Origin: Nageia nagi
Lineage: Eukaryota; Pinophyta
DNA: 64,000 bases
NCBI GenBank assembly: GCA_050084985.1
Contig: JBITNC010000001.1
Coordinates: 76,446,001 to 76,510,000 of the forward strand
Direction: 5' to 3'
The stretch's first letter is position 1, and every line of letters starts with the position of its first letter. Below, piece after piece: positions 48,313 through 58,765 of this stretch. The notes under the pieces were generated by a model. That model had not been told where the DNA came from and did not search any database. It saw nothing but the letters and a program-made list of their open reading frames with translations. Position numbers and translations under genes: made by a program.

Positions 48313-50195
48313 AGATTTAAATAGGCTTGTTACATGAAAGTTTTAACCTACCTCTTATTCTCCAACTCTCCTATTGAGTTATTTGTATATATATAATTTT
48401 TAAAATATTTTTCATATGTAATGAGATGAAAAGAGGATATGATAGAAGTTCTTGATAAAAGATTATAAATAATAGTCATGAATGTGTAAATGTAATATAT
48501 TAAGTAGTCATGATCTTATGTTATGATAAGTTTCTTTGATTACAATAGGATTCTTTGTAAATCCCAACAATAAAATAGTATTAATAAAATAATATCTTCT
48601 CAAGATATATGGAAGATCTTGAAATACATCATTATGATTTATTTTTTTGGTTAAGTGTTTATAAATTCTCCATAATAATATTTATCTCCCATTAGCCACA
48701 CAACCTTATAAAAGTAGTATGGTATGAGTAAATAATAGCATAAGGATATAATTTGAATTCTATATTTTACTATATAAATTATCCATTGTATGGATTCATT
48801 TTATATGAATAAGTTTACAACATCATTATATGATTGTATAATTAATTTCATTCCATTTACACAAATCTAAACTAATGTAATTTTAACTACAAGAAGTTTT
48901 TCACCTATGGTTGGAAAGTTCCATTTTGATCATTTATTTGTTATTATATATATATATAGTAGTTGAGGAGAGGATATCTTATTTTCAATATTTTTAAGAC
49001 CATTGTAATATTACAACAATATTATAGTATTTGACATCTAATGCATTTTTATATTTTTGAGCCTATTTTGACTATTTATCTTCTTATATTTGTTATAGCT
49101 AATGATATTAAAGCCTTGGACATCTAATATGATTTTGTACTTATCTAATATATAGAACTTATAAATATCCATTCTCTTTTTAAAATATTAGATAAGTCGT
49201 ACTAAAAAATTATATCTAGTCCTTATAAAAATATTTCACATTTATTTAAGAATAATAAAGTGAAAATGTAGAAATGAAATTTCTATTCTAACTATCTATT
49301 TAAAAGTAAAGATGTTGAGCATAATATCATTTGATATCCATGTTGATCATAGGATCATTAAGAGACTTACTTATCATATTTATTAAACGATATGCATCTA
49401 AGTTAATATTAGGCAAGGATAAATGACTTCAAACTTGCCTTTCTTTTATCGTATCTTAGTAATAACATTTTAAATTTATTTAAGGACTAACTCACCAACA
49501 TCAAATTATCTACGTATTTATATATGCATTTTCAAAACTCTTTTAATACTCTTACATGTTAAATTTATTGGATACTAACTTGAATTGCATCGTTCATTAA
49601 GCCTTCATTTCTACCTAATTTGTGTTTTGGTTATAGGTAAAAATATTGTGCATATAACAGTCTATACCTTACATGTATATCACATAAACTTTGTACATTT
49701 ATATATAAACTTTGTACATATAACAGGGTAGAAATCCCATGTATGTAGCATGCAGGAATATTGTGTGTATACCATCCCAAAAAGCCCATGTATATCAAGT
49801 TATAGTTTGACCTAGTTAATTTCGTTGATATCCCTGTGTATATCATAGTAACCTGTGCATTTATAGATAAGGGTTATGCTTATATACTAATACATTGTAT
49901 ATATATCAACTACAGGATTTGAGTCTGTATCTGTCTATAATTGCAGGTGACTCTTCATTTTCATGTTTTTAGCAGTTGTAGGGTTAAGTTTGTTCGTTTC
50001 ACATTCTTGGTGGATCTGCCTTCACCTAGATTTTATCTAGTTACTAGTTTGATTAGATTTTAAGTTGATTCCACCATTGTCGTGTATTTCATCATCTTGA
50101 TATGGTAATTCTAGATTTGTGTATGTACCTTTGTATTGGGGATTGATTTATAATATTAAGAACTCCATCATTATTTCAAATTAATTGTTGAATGT
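48313..50195. other. AT-rich interval
   Basis: No gene recognised. Around 49630-49920 short related blocks such as acatgtatatcacat and tgtgtatatcat recur irregularly. Confidence 0.35.
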
Positions 50196-50197
50196 AC

Positions 50198-50335
50198 ACT
50201 ACAAGAAATTATGCGTTGGCCATCAAGCATAACATCAGGCCTGAGTGTATTTATTTTTTAAAAATGAAAAACCTCTGACGATATAGTTGACGTTGATATA
50301 ATCGTCAGTATCCACGATTGGATTTCCGCAAAACA
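50198..50335 (+). mobile_element. CACTA-type terminus with subterminal inverted motif
   Basis: The sequence CACTACAAGAAATTATGCG matches the usual CACTA/En-Spm terminal inverted repeat of plants. Just inside it TGACGATATA (about 50275) and TATAATCGTCA (about 50300) form an inverted pair, as is common for subterminal transposase-binding repeats. The element should extend to the right. No matching CTTGTAGTG end could be found before 55239, so the other end is lost, diverged or beyond element E. Confidence 0.6.
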
Positions 50336-50841
50336 TTTCTATCACATAACGTTGAAGTTACCGTAAAATATATAATAGAAAATGAATTGATTTTCTGTTT
50401 TTTGTTAGGAATATCATCAGCAATTTAGTCAAAAATTTTAAATTGAAAAAAACAAATATTTTTGCATTTAAAATTAATAATTTTGATTTTTTGCAGTTTT
50501 TTTCAATGATATTTTTGAGATTTTTTACATTAATTTTTTTAATTTAATTGAATGAATTTTAAAATTAATTAATTCATTATAATGAATTTTATTGATTATA
50601 TTTAATTGAATAAAATAAATTTAATTAAATTGAAAATACATTAAACATTATTAAATTTAATAAAAGTAAAAATTTGAAACTCAACATAATTTGCAAACAC
50701 ATTAGAAAAGTAATATATAGATAATATATAAAATGTTGAAGTGGAAAATGTCTGTAAATATCAAAATTACGAAGATGAAAATCTATATAAATTTATGAAA
50801 ATGTCTATAATGAACACGTACACTCATTACTATCATCTAAT

Positions 50842-52490
50842 CTAGAAACCCTCACTACCCTTATCGCTATCCCCTACTCTATATTGATCATTGGCATCAT
50901 GCTCATTGCCATGGTGTTCTTCCTCCAATTGATATATACCCATTGCAACCTCTTGATTAGTAGGCACTATAGAAGAATCTTGTAAATGATAATTAAATAG
51001 ATGTTAGTAAGCAATCAAAGATTAAAAATAATTTCATGAATATCAAATTATAATTAATTGATTAATAGAACATAAACTATATGAATCAAATATTTAATAT
51101 TATTAGTGTATATTAAAAGAAAAAAAAAGTTTCAAACTATTAAAATTATTTTTTTTCTTAACCTATGTCAAATTTTTACTAACCTAATAAGTTTGACCTA
51201 TAAACCTTGAACATTAGTAAACTATAAACCCTTAAACCCAAAGTCAACATTTTTAACTCTAAGTAAACTATTTAAAGCCTAAATTAACATTTAAAAATTA
51301 AATATAATTAATTAACTTAAAGCATGTAAGATATTCCTACTTTTTTACTATTTTACCATCCATCCTTTCTTGAAGCTTTGTGAAACTTTATTTAAGTCGA
51401 TATTTACATTTTTCCTTTGTTGGAAGCCTATTATATCTAGCCAACTATAAAAAAATAATTAAATAAATATTTAATTATTGTATGTATAAATATTAAAGAA
51501 TATATTAAATTAGTATACTCACAAACATGGTATCAAGCTCTTATTTTCCTGTAGAACCCATACGGTGCATACCCATGGATAACGTTATGAAAAATCCACA
51601 CACTCGTAATGCATTCTACTACTATGAAGGTGGTTGTGTGGATGCATGATGCTCCTTGGTTGTATGCACTTTAGCCACAAACTATTTCCATACTTTTGGA
51701 TCATAGTTAACCTTTCTATGGTAATGGCATACTAAGCTAGGTCAAGAGAGTTTATGATATGTCTATATTGGTCTCTCTTAGAATTCAAGGTCCTTTCTAC
51801 TCTATGTAATGCAAAATCTGTATTAAACCCATCTCCAAAATTTTTTTTGAGAGCACTTTTAATTCTTCTTTTAATTGCAAAATATGCAATTATAAAAATT
51901 AGTTTTAATTTATTAGAAAATAGGATTTTTAAATGTGTAACAATTTTTTTTACAAAATATTATTAATAATAATAAATTAAAAAGAGTGTACCTCTCATCT
52001 TGTGACATCTAATCAAGATCTAATGATTTTCCAAAAACATTGAGTGCTTACTTCCTTAGATGTTAATAAAAAACTTTCCATGTATAATATTTGAAAACAT
52101 TAGTAAATTATTTTTTTGCAAATATATATTTTTAAATGTATTGATTTTCACATATAAATATATTGATTTTACATACCCTTTGAATCCTTAATTCCTTCAG
52201 GTTTCATTATTATCTCAACCCCAAGTGCACCTATCAATGTGAAAAATGTAGGGGATCTTGATTGGCCGACTCTATAGCTGTAAAAAAAATTAAATAAAAA
52301 ATATTATTTATCTCGCAAAACAAATAGCATTAAAGAAAATATATTAGTAACAAAATAGTACATATTGATACTTACCAATATTTTTTGTAGATTCTTTTGA
52401 TGTTTTCTTTCCTTTTCTATTGGTCCTCTCTTCACCCTCATTGGACCTCCTCCTCTCATCCCCTTCATTTCTCATGATAATATCTAAATA
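50842..52490 (-). pseudogene. Multi-exon gene remnant, probably carried by the CACTA-like element
   Basis: On the minus strand several segments have sensible splice sites. The exon at about 52485-52381 (acceptor TGTATTTAG, donor GGTAAGT) reads IIMRNEGDERRRSNEGEERT. The exon at about 52279-52195 (acceptor TTTTTTACAG, donor GGTATGT) reads YRVGQSRSPTFFTLIGALGV, then EIIMKPEGIKDSK. Later segments include NVFGKSLDLD and MSQDER (near 52000), ALKKNFGDGFNTDFALHRVE (near 51840) and FVAKVHTTKEHHASTQPPS (near 51640), IDLNKVSQSFKKGWM (near 51380), and a last exon ending SDKGSEGF at a TAG (50844-50842). In-frame stops show decay. The family is not certain; an accessory protein of an En/Spm-type transposon is my best guess. 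Confidence 0.5.
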
Positions 52491-52704
52491 CACAAAATAA
52501 ATAATCTATTAATAAATATATAATAAATAATAGCTTATAAAATTTTAAAATATTAAAATCCAAAATTAAAAAAAAAATCTCTACAAGTCTTAAAAAATCT
52601 ATTTAAAAATATTAAAATCAGAGTCTTTTGAAAACATAAAAATATTAAGATCATTAACGTGAAAAAAATATACAACATTATTAAGTAAACTTCATCCATT
52701 AATG

Positions 52705-52920
52705 TAGAAGGGGGGGTTAAAAAATTTAGGTTAGGATGGGTTAAAAACTATAAGTTAGGGCGGTTAAAAAATTGAGGTTAGGAGGAGGGTTAAAAGGGGT
52801 TAATAAATTTAGGTTAGAGAGGGGTTAAAAAATTTATGTTAGGGAGGGTTAAAAAACTTTAGTTAGGTGGGGTTAAAAAAATTTGGATAAAGGGGGTTAA
52901 AAAATTAGGTATATTAAATT
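52705..52920. repeat. Degenerate tandem repeat of about 25-30 bp units
   Basis: About eight imperfect copies of a unit like GGGGTTAAAAAATTTAGGTTAG follow each other. It is G-rich on the plus strand, unlike its surroundings. Confidence 0.85.
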
Positions 52921-53299
52921 ATTAAATATAAATTTTATATTAAATTTTAGCATTGTTATATTATATTATATTATATTAAAATATTAAATTTAAAATTTAG
53001 ATTAAATTATATTATTTTTTAAGGTTATATATATATATATATATTTTAATATTGGTGGTGATTTTTAGGGAACCAATAACTGCTTTACATCAAAGGTAGT
53101 TTCAAATTTATCCCTCAACCTCCTAGGGTATGAACAATAGTCCCTCAACCTGCAGAAGGGTTCAAACACATTCAAAACTTGGAAAAATTATATCATTTCA
53201 AGACCTTGTACATATCTTAAGATAGGCATTAAAACTTGTACATTTTTTTTAAAAAAATGAAACTACCTTCTCAAATTTAAAATTTAGACTTCCTGCTAA

Positions 53300-54240
53300 A
53301 AGAGAAAGAAGCTATAAGCCTTGGAAGTTGTTCTTTCGAATCTTAAACTTAACCTTCCAAACTATCAAATAGGCTAGGAAGATTCCAATAGCTACTTGCT
53401 TGATCTGAGTAAGCAAGTCCCTTCTTGTATCTTTCTTGCATTTGGGTCTAAACCAGCTACACCATACCTCCAACATGACCTCAAACCCTTGTGATGATGG
53501 GATGGCAAAGGATTCAAACACATAAGAAGAAAATACTACAGTGATTATACCTTCATTTCTAAAGGAGGGAACTCTTATGCTCATAAGTTTGAAGAACCAC
53601 TAGGATAAAGAAGAATAGGTTGCTTACAAAAAGTTGAGATAATCAAACATCACCCTAAGGAAAAAGAATGCTTTAAGCAAAATCCATCTTTTTTGTGTCT
53701 ACCCTCCTTGAAAAGAACAAAGTGCCCAAAATTTTGAGCAGCATAGGGTTTTTTGAATCCCATCCAAATCCAATCCTTTTCTCATCCTTCATCTAAAAAT
53801 CCTCCTTTTCCATCTATAAACTCCTTTCCTCCTTAGTAGGTATAAGGGGGATGATACAAAATAGGTCTTCTATCTCCAATGGCATGAATCTAGAATCTAT
53901 GGAAAAGTTGTTCGTTATTTCAGGAGCTAAAAACTAAGCCATCCCAAATAGCACTTCCTCCTCCATAGGAGAGAATCAAGATCTAAGGGAGAAGTTACAG
54001 ATAACCCCTTCAATGCTAGTTAGACGTAGAAAGTCAAGCTCTTCAACACAAATTAGACTATAGAGAGGATTCTTCTTTAGTCCCACTTCTCGCTCTTTAG
54101 CCTTAGGTACTCTAAGACCAAAAAACATTTGATCTTGACCAACGACATCCATGTTGTCCTTTATTTGCCATGACCAAAGCTCCATTAGGGACTTTGTCCA
54201 AATTTTTGGAGGGTGTGGTTTTAAGTTTATTATATTAAAT
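53300..54240 (-). other. Unidentified coding-like remnant
   Basis: Two minus-strand frames are open, at 54185-53976 (MELWSWQIKDNMDVVGQDQM at the start) and 53584-53312. The sequence between them is readable with several stops. The base composition is less AT-rich than around it. I do not recognise a family. It could be a further part of the CACTA-like element or another dead element. Confidence 0.3.
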
Positions 54241-55238
54241 TATATTAAAATATTAAATTTATTAATTAAGTTAGTTATGAAGATAATAAAAATTATATTT
54301 TAAAAATTTATTAGAAAACTTATATGTTAAAAATTATATTTTAAAATTATGAAAAAATGTGTCTTATATATAACTCATTTTGGTGTTTTATTTTCTAATT
54401 CAACATAATATTGGGAAGATTGAAGCAGGTAATTTTCATAATTTTTTTATTTAATTGATTTCCTACTATGTTTTCTTATAGAGTTTTCGAAATTTTTTAA
54501 TTTTGGCTAAGATTTTTAGTAAAATATTTTCTAAATTTTATGGGTTTTTAGGAATTTTTTCAAAATTATCTAAAAATTAGGAAAAATTCTACGAATTTTA
54601 CCAAATTTAGAGTTTTTTTTACTAATAATTTAAGAAATTCTAGAGAATTTGAAAAAAAATCTAAAGTGTTTTTATAATATTCTAGAGGGGTTTTACAATA
54701 TTCTATAATTTTATCTAGATTTAACATACTCTATGTTTTTTATTTCAATTTTTACATTTAAGATTAAAAAATTAAATATCTATAAGAAAATAATAAAAGT
54801 TTACTAGAATATAGTACAAAAATCTTACCTAGAGAACCCCTTCTTGCTTTTCCCTACCAAAATTCAAACTAGAATCCTCTTTTATCTCTTTTAGAATATT
54901 TGTAAGGAAAGTGACAAGTTTGTGGCATAGGGTATTTTTATTTTTATGAGTTTTAGCTACCTCCTAATTGTATACTTGACATTCATTTTTTGTTAGAATT
55001 TACGTTAGGCATACCATCATGTTTAATGTCAAGATAAAAATTTAAAAAAATAATATTATTATATGTATAAATAATTTAATTAAATAAATTAATAAATATT
55101 TAATTTAAAAACATAAATTTATTGTATGCATAAATAATTTAATTTAATGTTATTGGGAATTAGGTTTAGGTGTAAGGATTTAAGGATTAGGCTTTAAGAG
55201 CTAATGTTTAGGGTTTAGAAATTGGGGTGAGGGTAATA
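54241..55238. other. AT-rich interval before element E
   Basis: No gene recognised. The bases 55234-55238 (taata) would be the left copy of the element E duplication; the right copy lies beyond the window. Confidence 0.4.
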
Positions 55239-55721
55239 TGTTAGAATTTGTAATGAAATATTGTGAATATCTAAACTCCTTGTAAATTCAATTAATCACT
55301 TAAGGGTATGTAGATACCTTAAGATATTAATTGAATTCTTTAATATGTAGACTTTGACTTTACCAAAGTGGTTAGTTGGTAGGTTGAAGTTAGGTGATAC
55401 ATTTAATGTAACCCTAACCTTACCCTTGGGTTAAAGGAAGGTTAGGGAGGTGCTCTCAAGCTATAAATAGAGGGCCTCTCCTCTTGTAACATAACTAAGT
55501 TCTTGGAGTAAGATTACTCTACTAGTTGTGTAGGAGAGGAAGAGTATAGTTGTAAGAGGGGCATACTTGAGAATTGAGATACTAGTTGTGGATGTACTCC
55601 CAAGGAGGGAGGAACCACATTACACTTGTGTTATCTTGAGTGATTGTGTTATCTTGTGTATGATTGAGTTTCCTAGTCTTAGGTCCTTGAGGATTTGTTT
55701 AGATCTAGTTCAAATCCTTCA
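55239..55721 (+). repeat. 5' LTR of element E
   Basis: 483 bp from tgttagaatttg to aaatccttca. U3 has an imperfect palindrome at 55287-55335 and a TATA-type box at 55462-55469. Confidence 0.96.
55462..55469 (+). promoter_or_regulatory. LTR TATA box
   Basis: TATAAATA about 224 bases into the LTR is kept in the LTRs of A, B and C. Transcription would start about 30 bases downstream, which would set the U3/R boundary near 55490-55500. The start site itself cannot be seen. Confidence 0.7.
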
Positions 55722-55723
55722 AT

Positions 55724-55736
55724 TGGTATTAGAGCC
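55724..55736 (+). other. Primer binding site of element E
   Basis: TGGTATTAGAGCC differs by one base (C to T) from the TGGTATCAGAGCC of the other copies, and starts two bases after the LTR. Confidence 0.9.
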
Positions 55737-56779
55737 TTGTTGTGGAAGCTCTTCTTCTTTGTGTAGAAGCTCTTCTTGGTGTGGAAGCTACATCTTGGAG
55801 GTTCTTCATCCTTCTTCATTCCTCATCTTACACCCCATTGGTGAGGTAAATTTTAAGAGAAGGTATAAATTTCCTCCTCATTTGGTCATTTTTTGGATTA
55901 TTACATAATGCTACTAACACATTATTTGCTATGTGTTAAGTTATGATTAACAAGTTGCAATTTTTTTTACTAATCCTCTATGTTACTTGCAATTTTAAAT
56001 TGCTATAGTTCTTTTAAAAAGGGTTAGTATACAAAAATTATATTTTTTTCATATTATATTGAACTTAAATATATGTGTTGGTTCAATTATTTGATTAAAT
56101 ACCAATATATGATGAAAAATTGCAATATATACTAACATTTTTTTATGTTAGTAGTATTATATTATTACTATTTGCTTAAAAAATAGTACTATATTATTGT
56201 GATATTTCTCCTACATATACTACCATTTTTTATGTTAATGGTATTTTTAGTGAGGCATGAACATTTAAAAATTAGAGAGAAAGATAATTTTTTTTGTTCT
56301 ACCACAATTTTAGGGGCACAATAATATATTTAAAGGCTCAATATATATATATATATATTATTTTTGGTTTTGTTTAAAACATAATAAAAATATATATATA
56401 TTTATATTTTAAATTTGTTTAAAATAATTAAAAAAAATATATATATTATCAAATGTTTAACTTTAGGGGGGATCACGTTAAATAAAAACCATATAAATGT
56501 TTTATTTTGGGGGGCGGGTCAGGGCAAATAAAAATAAAATTATTAAACATTAAATCATGAATTAATTTTATTAAATTCGGGGAGGGGTTCAAATCAAAAC
56601 AAGTGCATGGCCTCTGGTGGCGACCACCACCACTCGCGCTCCTCCGACCGCCTCTCCCTCCTCGCATGACCGCTTGACAAACTGCCTCCTCACGATGCCA
56701 TGATCGTAGGATATACACCAACCTATCCTTCCAATTTGTTTCTCATGCCACCATCTCCCTTGCTGCCCTCCCTATCACA

Positions 56780-57185
56780 CAAAATAGGAGTGCATGTGAA
56801 TTGTTTGTAGGAGATGCTGATGCAGACACCGTTGCATGGACTCCAATGCTCGTAGAACCTGCACATCGTTGCATGGACTCCCATGCTCGCACTATTTTGT
56901 GGCCTACCATAATTGCCTGATATGCACCCAACAAGCAATGCTAGTAGGATATTCCCCTGCCACTGCTTCATGGCCTTCAAACGATCGCAAACTTTACACC
57001 AGATGGATACCTTACAATATCGTCGGCTTGTTTGCAACCATGCATGCTGCAGACCATCTCCCTCGCCCACATGCCTGCTACAGACATAATTCCATGGCTT
57101 GCAAAGATCGCTGACCTCCTTATCATTGTTTAACAAGCTGCATGATGCTGACACAGTTCTATGGAATACCATGATCATAGCTTCA
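56780..57185 (+). pseudogene. PPR-like gene fragments in the leader of E
   Basis: In the sense direction, SACELFVGDADADTVAWTPM (about 56788-56847) fits a PPR helix pair; IVAWTPML follows 37 bases later, and FNKLHDADTVLWNTMIIAS (about 57130-57185) is a third. They lie in different frames with stops between. Their position and direction match the fragments in B and C. Confidence 0.62.
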
Positions 57186-57744
57186 TGGGCTGCATCTGCC
57201 ATCCTAGCATGCTCTGCCTACAGTGCCCGCCCTCATAGAGCTCCAGGCCATGTAGGATATACATGCGATGGGGCTTTGATCCAATGATCAAGTCAAACAA
57301 ACCCTCCTTACCGCCTGGCCGCCCCACGTGCCCTCCACCACCCTACGTGGCTTCCTCCAACCACCTTCAGCTCCCTTCTACACACTTTGGTCTCTCCTAC
57401 CACCCCTGCCCAGCTTCTCAACCTCCATGAGGCTTACACATGGCCCTTTTTAATTTTTTTGTCCACTTTAGTTGTTGGGTATTTACTTTTTTTACCCACT
57501 ACAAATTTGCTTTGATTTTTTAAAGTCTAGGTCCAATTAAATATTTAAGGGATTTTTCCTACACCCCTATGATCTTTTTAAAACAAGCTCTATTTACTTA
57601 AAATACATACTTCCAAGACCCTTTTTTAGGGATAATCCCTTCAGTGACAAATAGGGAGGCACCATACTTAAACACCATTTTTTAGCATCCAAGTTGTTAG
57701 CACTTTAAGTAACACCGGGGGGGATTTTTTATAATTTTTTACTT

Positions 57745-57860
57745 AAATCTTTATGGATCTTGCATGCTAAATAGATCTTGCATGCTAAATAGATCTTGCA
57801 TGTTATTTAAATCTTGATGGATCTTGCATGCTAAGTAGATCTTGCATGCTAAGTTTAAAA
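57745..57860. repeat. Short tandem repeats in the leader of E
   Basis: Copies of a unit of about 18 bases, AGATCTTGCATGCTAAAT, recur four to six times with small changes. Confidence 0.8.
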
Positions 57861-58306
57861 TGCATGCTTCTTAACCTTGTTAGGACTAAAGCATGCTTAG
57901 TACTTAAACTTTTAAGTTAAATAATGCATGATGCATGTTTAAAACTTAATTTTAAGTCATGGACTAATACATGTTTAAGTTATGGATTAATGCTAAGTAG
58001 GACTTAGCATTTGAAAAATTCATTATTTTTGAACTTAAGAAAAAATATGAAAAATGTAAAAGTCCTTTAGAGGTTAGTACAAAACCCATTGGACTCTTAA
58101 GGTTTCAAGTTCGTGTGGATGGAGTATTTTCACTTTACTTTATATTTTTGCACATTTGCTTTATACTTGCAAATATTCAAAATCTTGAAAGTAACCCCTA
58201 ATATGAATACATCCGCATGTATTTTCCACAACATGACTTGTTTGGGGAGCCACGAGGTGAGGATAGGGTAGACTGGAGCCTTTTTAGTTCGAAGACCCAA
58301 GTGGTG

Positions 58307-58763
58307 GTAAGTCTGTCTTAATTGCCCCTAAGACCTCTATTGGATTGGACATAACTCTATTAGGTGGACAAGCATGTGTGTAGTGATACCACATGTTTGC
58401 ACATCCATTCAGGGATTATCCTGATAACCTAGGACAAAAAATGAAAACCTTAATCAAGATAATTAAAATGGCCAGTCCAAGATACATCGGATCCTTGGAA
58501 AATAGTTAGTACTTCTCCTTGTGAGAGTATATTACTGACCAAGGTGAACTGGTTGAGGACTGGTAGTACCTGGGCTCCACCTTGCGGGCATCCGGGTGAA
58601 GGCCTAATTCTATACAAGAAAACAACCCCAACTTTATCCTTCTATGGATCGTGGTTAAAAAGTTTGCACATGTGGGACATGTTTGCTTATTAGATGTTTT
58701 ATATGTATAGATGGAAAATTGTAAAAGTTTGCATTCTTATTGCATATCTACTCTTTTTTGTAG
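58307..58763 (+). other. Predicted leader intron of element E
   Basis: GTGGTG is followed by GTAAGT at 58307, and TTTTTTGTAG ends at 58763, two bases before the gag ATG. The same two sites, 456-457 nt apart, occur in A (6563-7019), B (13870-14325) and C (30900-31356). Splicing would bring gag close to the leader exon. This is predicted from sequence only. Confidence 0.6.
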
Positions 58764-58765
58764 CA

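Larger units (their letters stand above)
55737..58765 (+). other. 5' untranslated leader of element E
   Basis: About 3.0 kb. It has AT-rich DNA with TA runs (about 55900-56560), a GC-richer part with PPR-like residues (56580-57420), AT-rich DNA with short tandem repeats (57740-57860) and the conserved gag-proximal part with the predicted intron. Confidence 0.8.

Noticed and set aside
49631-49846. Tyr/Ile-rich minus-strand frame
   Set aside because: It is a translation of irregular tgtatat-type repeats and not a protein-like sequence.
55141-55230. Interstitial telomere repeats (tttaggg-like words)
   Set aside because: Only scattered single words such as gggtttag, not a tandem TTTAGGG array.
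56723-57202. 159-codon minus-strand frame in the leader of E
   Set aside because: It is antisense to the PPR-like motifs, which give the better explanation of the open frames.
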